A stretch of DNA of 64,000 nucleotides from Notospermus geniculatus (lineage: Eukaryota > Nemertea > Pilidiophora > Heteronemertea > Lineidae), in NCBI GenBank assembly GCA_002633025.1, contig NMRB01001272.1, forward strand, positions 83,054 to 147,053, in the 5' to 3' direction. The position numbers and the translations under genes were made by a program. The notes below the pieces were generated by a model. That model did not search any database. It was not told the DNA's origin and worked only from the letters and a program-made list of their open reading frames with translations. The number at the start of each line of letters is the position of its first letter. Position 1 is the first letter of the stretch. Of this stretch, positions 46,103-58,900 are shown in pieces.

Positions 46103-49073
46103 CTAAAATCCCTTCAACTTGTGCATTTTCCCGAGCACTACTTCGATTGGTGTCGAAAAGTTCAGTACATCAATCAGTTGACAGATTTTTGCGATCCTTT
46201 CGTAAACGAAAAACGTGCAATATATCTCCATCTGACAGACAAGGGCACACTCGACGATACTGGCAACTTTTTTATTTCCTATGATTTTGCCGTTGTTCGG
46301 CTTTGATGCAGTCGTCTCAAAAAACGTTGATGCAAGGTCGGTATCTGAAAATAAAAGTCGAGGGTCAAAACGCATCGATCCGGAAACAAAAATACCTTGC
46401 ACATTAAACTTTTTCTGCTTGCACCCAGCAGACCTTATTCACTATTGGTTCACTAGAGTGACCATTATTGTTAACCTTGATTTTCTGTCACGGTTCATGT
46501 TCGCGGATTTTCTCAGCCATGGTTTAACCTTTCGAGCTGATATTTGGAGGGGCTGCTTTTTGTATTATAAGTGCGTGTCTGCGTGGTATTTGGTACTTAT
46601 ATTTATATTTTCTTGGGGCAAGTTTTCAAATTTGAAGAATTACAACTACATGTACCGGGTATTGTGCTCTAAGGAAATATTTTGAAATGCATGTATTGGT
46701 CATACAATCAAAAATAGACCCTCTCTATGTATTTTTGGTACAATCGAAAAGAGAGTAATTCTTTCAAGATCTATACGGAACCCTTGTCACCTCAACTAAG
46801 GCGGGTTTACATTAGCCCTGGTTACACTACATAAAAACACGCGCCATGTATGTAAACTCGGTCTCAGGGTGTCTGCTGGGTGCATTCAAATCGAATAAAT
46901 GCCTCGATTTTTTCACTTTATATCTTACCGATTTTATTGAACATCTTTGACGTGTCCCGCATGTCCGTTCCTGTGCAGGGGCCATGACTAAACAAAAAAC
47001 AGTTTTTCCTGTACTCGTCGGTATATACCATCATGAACGATGTACAATATGGGGCTTTACGACATAGAATACAGCAGCGCTTCTCGGTGTTGTTTTCGAT
47101 GGTGTATGTTGCAATTTTGTAGGTAGAAGGTTGATTACAGTTCCCTTTGGAAAGCAATTTACAGCCATCGCGATTGCTAAGATCTGAAAGTGGAATACGC
47201 TATTAAGCGATCCGTGTGACCATAGACAACAGCCATGACAGCCCGCCAACTGGTCGTGACAGTCTGAATAGAGATTTGAACGCCGCCATCTTAAATCAAT
47301 GGGGACCCAAGCCTATTGTCCCAATAAGTGTCACTAGCGTTAAAACTATTGAAATGAAACTGACATCCCGGTCCTGATCAATTTCCCACACAAAAGGCGT
47401 CAATTGTATAGGACCAGGTTTCGGTGTGTTGCCCTCTATCGTAGCTAGGATCCCCATTACAGTGGTCACATCGAGATTCAATTTTCTACTAATTGTATAT
47501 TTGCACAGCTGCTGTGGTTTGCTGTCTTCGAACGCCATAGAACACAGTCAACTGTGAATCTAAAGGCTTACCTGTATCTGCTGAATATGAAATGCCTAAT
47601 CTCTTATGGAAATTACGGGTATGACATACATGACATGACAAGGGAAATGAAAAGGGAGTGACTATTCGGCGACGAGGGTTGAACGTATCAGACATATAAA
47701 TGAAAAACTTGTGGCTCGCGTGTTTGCAGCTCAGGAAGTGGGTCTGCCGATCATCAAGGGTGCAATTTGACTACCAAGGCCACCATACAGCCTACAGGAA
47801 AAAAACGACCAATCGGCCATGTTCGGCAGCTACAAGGCAACAATGCAACACGTTTCTGAACCGGAAGTCGACCAGATCCACCGCTCAGTTAGACTAGTAC
47901 CTGATCCTGTGCGCTGCAAACTGATGTGGCTTTAATTGGTTGGTGGGACGAGTAATGGCCGCCATTTTTGGAGGAATTCTACCAGTGACGTCATTTGGGA
48001 ATTTTGTAAAATATGTAAATTTATTCAATTCTCAATATTATCGCTGACGTACCGGATGTATGCAGATAGAAGTGACCTACCCTTGGCCCAGGAAATCCAC
48101 CAACTACGAAGGGGGTTACGAAGGGGGTTTTCCATGTTAAATATAGAAAAGGTGTCAACATAACAGTTCCTCTACTTGTCAGCTGCGCCACCACCGGCCA
48201 GTCAGATGCACGAATGCGCTGCGCGCCCGGTCCTTACATATGCAAAAGTCCGATGTAAAATAGTTAGGACCGGGTACCAGTCTACCGCTCAGTTCGTCAA
48301 AGATTGAGACACTTGGTGGCGCTGTGATTTGTGGAAAATGCTGTCTTAAGCAAGGTTCATTGGCACACGAATCCGATCCGTTTTCAGTCCGTTTGCACCT
48401 AGTTTTCCGGATACGACAACGCTGAAGTCCATTTGATAGATTTTTTACGGACCTGAATCGGACCATTTCCGTGTGCCAATGAACCTTGCTTTATGCGCAA
48501 ATTTTCGTCCGTTAACGGTCAACCAATCCGGGAAAGACTTCACTAAATTGCGTCATAGGCCAACTGTGAGTGCGACAGGACCATGCCCCTCCTGTTCTCG
48601 GCAAACACAACACAGAAAACATTACTTATCGAATGCATACATATGCACATGGCGCCCATTGTACACGTGGCGTACATGTAATGCATGTTTAACAAAAGTT
48701 TTGCTCGACAGTCAAATGGGATTTGTGAAAGTACATGTAGACAAAGGGCCGTATTCTAGAAGCTTCCTTAAGTGTAAGGTCGACCTTAATCTTTTGTATT
48801 CTACCCTGCAAACAATAGCTAAAGGTCGACCTTACACATAAGGAAGCTTCTAGAATACGGCCCAAAATGTATTTCCAGCGTGGATGACTATGGCTACAAA
48901 AAGATCCCAGCAGGTTAATAAAAGCGCTCAAAATGTGATTCCTTAAAATGGCAGCGGCCAAAGGCTGGGAGTAGGCTACTAATGATGCAACATTTTTGGA
49001 GATATCACGTACCTGATCCAGATGTATATTCACTAATACACAAAACAAGTAATAATATCACACACACAGCCAT
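46103..49073 (-). CDS. Secreted PAN/apple-domain protein, copy 2
   Basis: Three exons with phase-1 borders: 49073-49013, 47183-46929 and 46344-46103 (TAG), 185 residues. Exon 1 encodes a signal peptide (MAVCVILLLVLCISEYTSGS). Exon 2 is a cysteine-rich PAN-like module (RDGCKLLSKGNC, EKRCCILCRKAPYC, NCFLFSHGPC). Exon 3 is a second PAN-like module (ECALVCQMEIYCTFFV, KICQLIDV). Such modules bind proteins or sugars outside the cell; the ligand here is unknown. Exon 1 is 1.8 kb from exon 2 and is assigned by its signal peptide, phase and GTACGT donor, so that link is an inference. The copy at 40850-41817 is a tandem duplicate. Confidence 0.78.
47312..47456 (+). repeat. Dispersed repeat family F, copy 3
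   Basis: The same ordered blocks as 13728-13870, from the GTGTCACTAG region to GCCCTCTATCGTAGCTAGGA. It lies in the first intron of PAN copy 2. Confidence 0.8.
48348..48491. repeat. Palindromic foldback element
   Basis: The arms AAGCAAGGTTCATTGGCACA and complement are followed by a diverged inner stem (CGAATCCGATCCG against CGGACCTGAATCGG). Confidence 0.85.
48746..48863. repeat. Palindromic foldback element
   Basis: The arms of about 45 bp begin GGGCCGTATTCTAGAAGCTT and include AAGGTCGACCTTA. The central loop is about 20 bases. It lies in intron 1 of PAN copy 2. Confidence 0.88.
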
Positions 49074-49451
49074 TATACTATCACGAGGTCCTTCAGCGCG
49101 CGAAATACTAAGAGAAATAATCAGAACTGCCGCGTGGGACGTTTGTTGACGATTCTGGGGTAAAACTCGCAATGGAAAGTTAAGGTACACGTAACCTCGT
49201 CCCCAGCACTAAACGTAGCATGCTTCATCTCGATGCAAGAGCCCAAGAGCTCCTGATTGGCCAGATCTGTAACGGGCAAAACGACGTAGTGATTTCGATG
49301 TGAACAAAATTTATTTGCCTCACCTGTACGCTTGATCGTTAGCGATTTGTTCTCTGGCGTCAACTACATGAACTACATGTACAAACATTCATTACCGGTA
49401 TGTTATTGTGTAACTGTGTAAGACACGTGGTTTATTGATAATCTAAAGAGG

Positions 49452-49837
49452 ACACTTCTAGCCTCCAATGGAAATACCTAGTATGTCACATTTTGTTGTT
49501 TTCGAGAAAAATGGGTTTATGTGGAATGACAAATTGGAAGAGTTTTGTTGTAGAAAACACTCCTAATAAAAAATATGTCACACAACAGGATTAAATGCAA
49601 TTTGCTGTGTTTTACCTCTGATTTCATGCTGAATTTGCAAAGGTAAAAACGTAGTAAGTCCTAATTCTGATGACTTAGACGTAAAAACCGAGTAAGTGCA
49701 TCACTGTCTTTCAGAGGCTTTGTCGAACATTTTGCAAGCAAAAACTGTTTATCATGATGAAACAATGAATTCGGCCTTAACTCATTTTTTCCAAAAATGT
49801 GACTTACTAGGTATTTCCATTGGACGCTAGACTTCTA
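49452..49837. mobile_element. Inverted-end non-autonomous element
   Basis: Left end CTTCTAGCCTCCAATGGAAA and right end TTTCCATTGGACGCTAGACT are inverted, and inward CCTAGTATGTCACATTTT pairs with AAAATGTGACTTACTAGG. About 300 bp of AT-rich filler separates them. Confidence 0.82.
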
Positions 49838-50157
49838 ATCAGATGAAAAGCCAGATGAAATGTATTGTGGATTTATTACGTCATATTTCCCCCCCTTATA
49901 ATTCTTGGTATTACTTTATTACCGTATTGAAATCTTAAGGAAATCCAGGACCTCAAAAAAAAATCGCATGAAATGTGTGAACTTACTGAAATTATCAAGG
50001 AAAATGGTAGAAAGGAGACGACAGTACGTCTTCTCCATTAAATCATGCATTAACGAATGTACATGTACATGTAACAAGTGAGAAAGTGCATGAAACACTG
50101 CCGAAGCACTGAACATGCCGAGTTGTAAAAAACTACATGTATGTTCCCGGCACATTC

Positions 50158-50273
50158 GGTCATATGAATAAAGACTAGCAAATGCTTTTACTTGAAATTT
50201 GCAATACAAGTGCACTAGGCAATGCTGTACAAATCTGAAGTAAAAGCATTTGCTAGTCTTTATTCATATGACC
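50158..50273. mobile_element. MITE family C, copy 2
   Basis: The stem is GGTCATATGAATAAAGACTA through AGCAAATGCTTTTACTT and complement, with a loop of about 40 bases. It matches 16476-16613. Confidence 0.88.
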
Positions 50274-51542
50274 CATTGTATCGGTGATTGCTGCTAAAGC
50301 CAGTCCAGCTTGTTCATACTCCCAACTCCTGCTCATGTTGGTGTTGAAGTGTTTACGGTTTTGCCAATTAGCTGGCAAATCTACAACGTGTTTTCGTAAA
50401 CGAAGAATGAGTACTATTGTACATGTATATGTTTACAAACAAGTGCACATTTTTTTCGATGGCTTCTCCTTTTGGATCCATTCAAAAAACGTGATCGATC
50501 CAGAGGTCGGTGTTAACGAGTGCAGACCTCATGAAATATTGAACACAACTTGGTGACTCTAAGTAGTACAAGAAGTGGTGTGTTCGCTGGGGCCGCACTC
50601 ACACACGAGCTCATTTTTCAATCCTTTTTCTGATTCGGCACGAATCATCCGTAACCTGAAAAATGAATACATGTATTGCGTTTTCCATTTACTTTTCACA
50701 GAGGCGTCAATTTTCTGATTTTGATTTTGAACAATGCTCCTGGTGCATTATAAACTTATTTTGAGGGGGTAGTTCACTGCCCCCCCCCAAAAACGTATCT
50801 AAAGAAAACGTGTTTTCCATCCTTGGATGGGTCGGCAAACGATCGATGGTGTACAATGGGTGTTAACAATAGACGTTCGAATTTTATCACGGCGTTTGTG
50901 TTTCAAAACCTTCATAAATTATGAAGTTAGTGTACGAGTTTTATCTTATTTAACAGCTGTATCCATAACAACAAAGTAAGTGTAATATTGGTCCATGCTG
51001 AGATGATATTAATTATTTGTCTCATAAATGCAACTGGTCATTAACGAAAGTCATCAACATCGTTTCACTTTCAAGTTGCCAAATAGTTTTAGGATAATCG
51101 GCCGAAGTACAGGTGCCGAGTTTTATTTAGTTGCACGAACTTCTCAGGAAAATTACCAAACTTGACGGGTGAACGTGTTTCATCTGCGGTCGACATCAAA
51201 CGGTATTTTGTACTCTGACCGTTCATAATCTGAACACGAGGTAAGTCCTTCGGCTGATTGTGTTAGACTTCTGATGAAAGTCCAGTACAATGGTCCATCA
51301 GCTGGAGTTGAATCGCACGATTCTCGACAGGACATTTCTAATGTGGATGCGCCATACCTTTCCCAGTGAGTTGTAACAGACCATGCTGTATATATTATGT
51401 ACTTACATGTACCTTTAGTCATGTTATTGGCGATACTGCTTTTTACACTTAGACAGAAGAATGAATACCCAATCATATTATTGCATACATCTTGTTATTC
51501 CAGGAAAAATACAAACGTTCGGCATCACAGAATCTTTGAAAT

Positions 51543-54500
51543 ATGGCCGTTTTTGTCCTGATGGTAGGATGGTTGCTGAGTTACATAGGAGCTGGTGAAG
51601 GTAGCATAATATTTTAATTTGCCTACTGTTTGTCGTCGTGCTCGTAGTTGTTATTTCCGCGGTTTGTCCGCGAAATCCAACCGTTCTCGTTTAAAATGGG
51701 CTAAAGACTCATTTCCCTCTCAAACAAACGGTGTCTTTGTACGATATTTGGAACGCACAGACTTGAGCCAGGAAGAACCACTGATCAAATGTTCGGGATG
51801 TTGATTTTAACACTGCTATGATGTGAATAACTGTGTTTTCAAGTGTTAAGTATACTATCTACTATCACATAATCATTTTTCATTTCAGGGATAAACCCTG
51901 CACCAGCAACATCATGTATGACCATGAGTCCATATGTGATGAGCAATAATTACATCCAAGGCGCCAATTATGATTCTCTGAAAGTTACTAACAAGAGAGG
52001 GCGAAAGGCGATGACATCTGCCGAATGCCGTGATTATTGTCAAAATCAAATGCTTGCATCCTGTATGGGTGTCGACTATAACTTCCAGGATAAATCTTGC
52101 AAAAAAGGTTTAAATATCGCTCCCTTCTTTGACCATAGCCTCTCTTACGTCCATTACGGGAGACAATGCAATGGCATAATCGGTATGTACTGCATGAACG
52201 TTTGAAAATAGGAGAGAAATTAGTTTATGATTCTGGGTTCACCAAACACAGTTCGTGCCAACCTTTATTGCCGCAGCAGCGGGCTGTACAGCAATGGGCT
52301 TACTTGAGAATAGCGTCATTTTCGTTCGAAAAATGAACAAGCTCACCATCTCAAAACTGAATATTGGAAGCAAGTTGGGCGCACACAGACAGAAATTGAT
52401 ACAGGTCAGAGCGTGCACTACTCTCTTGCGCCGCCGAGTGATCGAAGGATACTGTACCCCCGTCGACAGGCCGATTGTCCGACTTCGTTCAATGGACCGC
52501 CGAAGTGGCAGCATAATGGACGGACCGGTCGATTGACCGAGTTCTGTCAATCAACCGAAAGTTACGGGGGGCTGCTGAGGGCTGCTTCATAAAGTGACTT
52601 GAAAATGCATTGAAGTTAATGGTACCATCAGCTTAAAATCACGTTATGAAACAGACCCCAGATATCATTATTGAGGGCATTAATAAACCTACGAAAAATT
52701 CTTTTATTTTTGTCCAGATATCAACGAGTGTACACACAGTGGTTTCTGGAAGCACATGTGCCACCACTATGCAATCTGCACGAACACACACGGATCATAC
52801 CGCTGTACATGCAGGACTGGTTTCACTGGTAACGGATTTTCTTGCTCCGGTAAGAACTCGTAACAGCGATCAGTGCGACGGCAAGATATGAACTGGACAG
52901 TATATAGACCAACTGGTAAATGGTGGAAGAGAAGAAGCCACAGAGCTCTACAAAGCTGTCCACTACACTGGTTTAATAACCCATATTACACTGAGACACA
53001 ACCTAGTAATACCAAAAATAGATAAGCGAGCGGCCTTATTTATTTTTGATAATACGTAAGAGTATCATTTACAGCAACCCAGGACATAAATACATGTAGT
53101 TCTTTATCTTGAAATAGCCTGTTATAGAACGTTCCAACAAAGATGCAGTTCTCACCATATGACGTCAGAAGCTTAATACCATTCACGGGCCGCTAGCATG
53201 CTGAGCTGGTCAAGCCGGCCGTGGGCAAAAAACGTTAGGTAATTAATTGCCTGAGAGGATGCGTTTGGTAGTTTCTTTGAAAATGAATGATCACGACGTC
53301 ATGTGGGAGAACGAGTACGCCACCATCTTTGTTGGAAAGGTCTATTGTACATGTACGCTCATATTCGAATGGTCATGGCCTCTATAGCCATATAGCCATG
53401 TACATGTATCCTAATCCCTCGCTGAACTATAAAACCTGACTTTGATTCCTGGGGGACTCGTACATGTTATATGCCTTTCACATTTTCTGACGTTTCTTCA
53501 GATATCAATGAGTGTTTACGTACTAACCGATGCCACCAACACGCTACCTGCATCAACAACATCGGATCTTACACCTGTCGATGCAAGCCCGGTTTCTCCG
53601 GCAGTGGATATTCATGTGCGGGTACGTTATGTTTTTTCCTATAATCGCCATATGGCATGACATATTCAGTATGGTAGTGGTAGCCGTGTTGATCGTCAAC
53701 AATATCGAAAGGAGGGTGGTAAATAATCAGAAAATTTTCTAAGTTAACAGGGGGTCGATCGGTGATTGCTATGAAAAAAATTATACAACACAACTACGAC
53801 ACCCGGTATTACTGTCACGTTTTTTTGCAGATATCAACGAATGTTCCGAAACGGGCTCCAACAAGCACCAGTGCGACCCGAATGCCAATTGTACAAACAC
53901 TGTTGGTTCTTATACATGTGCATGCAATACTTACTACACGGGAAATGGCCGCAGCTGTGGTCAGTATTTAACTCGTTTTCTTTTCTTTCAAGCGTAAACC
54001 CCGAATTCCCCAGTAGGCCTACTCAATGTTTAGTTTTCTGGATATTGGAAATTTGCGGATGCGTTTTTTGGACCACCCTGTAAAACTAAAATGCAGCTAC
54101 TTTCGTTAAAATAACCCACACTGCCATAAGACGACCACTGCCTACTTGTGAATAGCATAATCTTATTATAATGGACGGTAGCCATGTTGGATATGTTATC
54201 AACCTGAATATTCCTGTCATCTGCTATACCTTGCTATGTAATGACTGTACACAGTTCAGGTGGACAGGACTTTGTGCCCTATCTCCTCGTTAGTTAGGGC
54301 TTGAAGCCTGCGATGAGCGGCCTATGTGTACAGTACAATAGGAGGAGAGTGCCCTTACGGTATTTTGGTTTTAAAAGAAGTGCAGATTTTCATGAAAAAA
54401 AACAAAATCGGCAGTGTGGTGACCTGTGCTACCTGTGAAGAGGTGAAATAAACCAGACGTGATGCTGCTGCCTAGAAAGTCAAAACTGCTCCTCATGAAT

Positions 54501-55489
54501 TTGACGGTAAACGATTAACAAATGGATTCCTAGCCATGAAACTACCCCTCTCCAAACACACACATCAATAAAGCAACAGACCCCTCTATACCACAGGATA
54601 TTCAAGGACACACACACTCCCTCAAAATGCTCGCCACGGGTCAATGGGCTCAGTTACTTTTGGCAACGCTCCGTATCGTCGATCCGTGTCGCGTATGACG
54701 TATCGAGCTAATGCATTTTCTATTAAAATCATACGTCATACGTGACACGAATCGGCGATACGGAGCCTTGCCAAAAGTCCCTTAGTATAATTTGATAAAA
54801 CGTATATTTTTTCAGATTTGAATGAGTGCATAGCACCAGGTCCTCTCCGACATCAGTGCCACACTAACGCCACCTGCACTGACGTAATCGGTTCCTATAA
54901 ATGTGCGTGCCACGATGGGCTTAAGGGGGACGGCAAGAACTGTTATGGTGAGTGTATCCATCCGCCTTTGGCCTGATGGTGATTTGGTTTGTTTAAATCG
55001 ACTGTGGCTAACGAGTTTGATGAGAGAGACCATGATATTAACAGCCAGTTGCATGTTCTCATTAAGGAGTTGACATTTTTAGAACTATAGGCATCTCCTG
55101 CTCGTTGTACCACCGCAGCAGTTAAACAAAATCCCTGAGTGGTAGAGAGTGGTAGCCGCATTGCCTTTCAAGCAACCTCATTGGTCTTGTAGCCCTCTCT
55201 ATCCGCAAGACTTATTCTTAAATGCATTTCATGTACATGTATAATATCACTTCTAGTTACCGATGGTTGGGTCGTCGAAGACCGATACACACGGGAAACT
55301 GAACGGAAGGGAACAACGCTTGTAGCCTCGCCCTCTGTGAAGACCATGGCCATCATCGGGGAGACGGGACCGCTAAGCCATATCGAATGTGTTAAACTCT
55401 GTAACCGGAATGACAAGTGCATTTATATGAAGCATGTTGAGACGTACCCTGAAGTGGGACAGTGTATCCTATACAGGGCTTTTACTTAG
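51543..55489 (+). CDS. Secreted PAN - 4x EGF - PAN protein
   Basis: Seven exons: 51543-51600, 51889-52182, 52718-52849, 53502-53621, 53831-53959, 54816-54947 and 55257-55489 (TAG), 365 residues. Every internal border is phase 1. Exon 1 is a signal peptide (MAVFVLMVGWLLSYIGAGE). Exon 2 is a PAN-like module (SAECRDYCQNQMLASCMGVD). Exons 3-6 each encode one EGF domain starting D-[IL]-NEC, with the C-x-N-x4-[SG]-Y-x-C-x-C pattern of calcium-binding EGF repeats, for example DINECLRTNRCHQHATC. Exon 7 is a second PAN-like module (HIECVKLCNRNDKCIYMKH, GQCILY) ending shortly after its last cysteine. There is no membrane segment, so the protein is probably extracellular. Calcium-binding EGF rods with terminal PAN heads suggest matrix or adhesion, but no specific orthologue is recognised. 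The 3' end faces the Cys-loop gene 477 bp away. Confidence 0.88.
53122..53345. mobile_element. MITE D, copy 2, uninterrupted
   Basis: The ends TATAGAACGTTCCAACAAAG and TTTGTTGGAAAGGTCTAT are inverted. The body contains AGCTGGTCAAGC and GACGTCATGTGGGAGAAC. It sits between the EGF1 and EGF2 exons. Confidence 0.88.
54656..54778. repeat. Palindromic foldback element
   Basis: The arms ACTTTTGGCAACGCTCCGTA and its near complement TACGGAGCCTTGCCAAAAGT continue inward through CGATCCGTGTCGCGTATGAC. It lies in the intron before the last EGF exon. Confidence 0.85.
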
Positions 55490-55966
55490 ATACATGTATC
55501 CACAAGATTAGTTAGAAAAAAACATTTGTACATGTATATGGCTGAAATACGTTAGGCCTACAATACTCTGAAATTGGCGTTTTCGTGATGGATGTTAAAT
55601 GTCTACTAGTGCACCTCCGACATTCATTGCACAATTATATAATATTGCTTGTACACTAATGATGTATGTAGGTATACTTGCACGCACGATTGAATAAGCT
55701 AATACATGTATGTGCATTGAACGTTACTTATTAATTTATGATCATATCCTGCTTGGGAGTTGAAAAATGACCGGAAGCTGAAACATCCAACTCTGGTATT
55801 TGTTGTCCAGTTTATTTCCAGTTCGTTTTTCCGGAAATGAATTTTCGTCTTGTCCAGTCTACCTGTCTTATTGAATCTTTTGGTTTATTTGAATTCTCCA
55901 ACCAGATGATTTCTGTTCACCAACACTGAGATAAGTGTAAGTAGGCCTGGCATCAATCTTCCTCTG

Positions 55967-58900
55967 TTAAATATTGGGGTAGATAACCCACATGCCAATG
56001 TTGATCATTGTCATGGTAACGGCATACAAATTGAACAGAAAACAATCGATGATGCTGGCCGCCGTTTTCCAATCATTTCCCTCGTCTGCTTCGTTTGCAT
56101 CAGTGCGCATGCGTGTGGAATCGGCCAAGAGACGTCTGATCTCGGTCAGTTCCTGAACAACCCGATCGGTCTTCTCCAGCTGGTCGTGTCTCGGAAAAGA
56201 TGTAAGCTGCCCATCGTCACCGTCTTTGAAATCAGACTTCCTCTTCGGAGGGTCATCGAGGGGAGAAGGTAAAACCTTCGCCGATCTGTTCTTCTCAATG
56301 TCATTTCTCCGGACAATCTTTGCTAAACCTCGGAACACGACGGTTCTGAAAAGGGGTGGAACGGGTAGCTTCGGGTCTCGATGATGGATGTTCAGGATGC
56401 AGATGCTCAGGACCACAGAGAACGCTGACATGGCCACTAGAATGGTCAGATAGATCGCTGAAATAATAAAATGTGTATATCAGGATGGAATTGTGATATA
56501 ACAACGATACTACGACAGTTTATTTGTGCCAGGTTCGTCAAAAGTGAAAGGAATATTGGTCCACGGCGAGAACTTGCCGAACACACAGGTTATTGGAGAG
56601 GCATATACCCGTCCTAACATTCTCCTTGCTGTGCTTGTACAGTACATGTACTCCCCGCCGCTGCTGGCCCAACCACTGCATGATGTTCTGTGATAGGGAA
56701 CCAGTCTGACGTTGGCTGTACATTGTCGTTGATAGGCCTACAACACTGTGATATCGTGATCAGGCTGAGATTGCTGGGTATCGAAGGACGCCCGCCAATA
56801 CACGGTAGGCTGTAGGATGGTATGCATGAGGCGAAGGGATTGTTTCGGCGAGTGTTTGAAAGACTGTAGGCCTAACCGGCATGACCGGGTGAATACTTAC
56901 ACATCAAGGATGCAGAATCAGACACTTTCGGCATTGAGTCAGCAATGATGAGTTGGTAGACGGTGAAAGCAAGCAGGATGGTCACACTGAACGATATCTT
57001 CTCCCCAGCATCCGCAGGCATGGCAAATACCTGCGTCACCAACGCCGATATAAACACACAGGGGATGATCAAATGAATCCAATAGCACAGCGCACGTCGT
57101 TTTAACGTTAATGTTACCTTGTAGGCTGATAAATTAAATCGGGTGTTCGAACCGGAATCATAAAAGGACGTCGGTACCGCGGATGCCTCGGATTTTACAA
57201 GATCCCATTCGGTATTATTTCCATAAAACTGAAGATCGGAATCGTTTCTGGGTGTCCTTAATATCATTTTATCTTCAAATTCCAGAGTGGCGGCGAAATG
57301 GAAGTGACATTCCTGAGAGTCAAAGGGAAAATTTGTCATGTCCAATCTGCATCGGCTCTTGAAAATCCGCTGAACGTTCCAAATGGTGAATTGCCAAGGA
57401 AGATGTGCCGTTGGTACTGAATGAAGCATGGCTCGATTTTTGGTGATCTCTGCCAAATCGAAGATTCCATCAGTGCTGCAATGGGGGAAAGTAACGTGAT
57501 ACTGGTACTGAAATCTACGTGGTAGGCCTACTGACAAAACTTATAACGAACCTGTGAGGCACGGTTTAACTTTATATCATGTACGTTGTACTTTTTTCAC
57601 TTGGACAGGTGCACCCATGATGATGATCCACGAGACCAAACATTTTTTACAGCAAGTCATCACCTGCACGACATGATTGTTTGAGAAAGAAGAAGTACAT
57701 GTACTTACGACATAGACAGACCGATATACGGACGCCATATTGAAGACGACGGTACGGATACTGAAGTAATGCCGCCGTACTTCTTTGGGTCCCACCGTAG
57801 CCTGTTGTCCTGCCACAACTTAAAAAAAGGAAATTTCACTTTTACCTTATTGTAATCATGGTAATCTGACACTCGCGTTAGGAATTACATTACATGTAGA
57901 TTTTTGACGGTCAGTTATCCTTCAAAAAATGTTTTGAACAAAATGGGCACCTACCATTACAAGGCCGCCTGAGATAGAAATTGTCTGCCTTCTGTTGTCC
58001 TAGGAACGAAACAGAACATTAATAATCTGAAAGCTGTATGTGCGCCATTTTGGAGACTCTATCAGATATGCATGTAATGTATACATACATGTCATATGTA
58101 CATTATGTCTCACGTCATTATCGAAATGAAATACAGATCGATGGTGTTATATTCATGCTTTAGACTTTATATTGAGGGTAGCAGGAAAATTGTTGGTCAG
58201 ATAATTTGTAAACTGTGTACAAGTACGGCGTGATATTGCCTACATGTACATGTAGGCGTAAATAACCATTAAAGGAACACGGTATTGCCACTTTTTCTCG
58301 ACAGCCGGCGCCACCGTGCCACTCTCCAACCCAGGGACCAACTAGGTTGTCGGCGAATTGACCCGATTACCTCGTAGAGTAGTCCTACATTTTGTAATGC
58401 ATTTTTGTAGTTCGTCTTACTGCCGCTAGTTGGCTCCCTCTACGTCGGCAGTCAAATAACGCGTTTGAGATCCAATACCGTGCTCCTTTAAGTATGGTTA
58501 CGAGGTTCGTGATCGGACCAACTTCTGATCATGATTGACAGGTCGTGGAACTCACCAAACCAACGATATCGTAGACTTGAAGCCAGGTAGTGACAATCAC
58601 GGGCTTTGTCGAATCTTCTATGGGTCTTGCGAGTTTGTTGTATCCTGTCATAATATCAGTGATCAGTTTGTCTTCCAAGTTAGCCGGCGCTGAAATATAC
58701 GGAACAAGAAGGAACGTTAAATCAAGTTTAATGGGTGTTTGTACTTCAAATCTGGATGTATGTACTTCGGGACGAGGTCACCTTATGTAACAATGAACAT
58801 GGGTGGTTTATCGTCGCGAAGATAAGACGAACAGACACTACCATCGAAGTTTTACTGTACTTCTCTGTTTTTCGCTTTGCGCTTGTCTGTTTCCTATGTT

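Larger units (their letters stand above)
49074..51542. other. Intergenic stretch between divergent PAN genes
   Basis: This is the shared upstream region of the minus-strand PAN gene and the plus-strand PAN-EGF gene. It holds an inverted-end element (49452-49837), a MITE (50158-50273) and no recognised exon. A plus-strand frame near 50284-50540 has some residues resembling the PAN exon (NVIDPEVG) but no reliable alignment. Confidence 0.45.
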
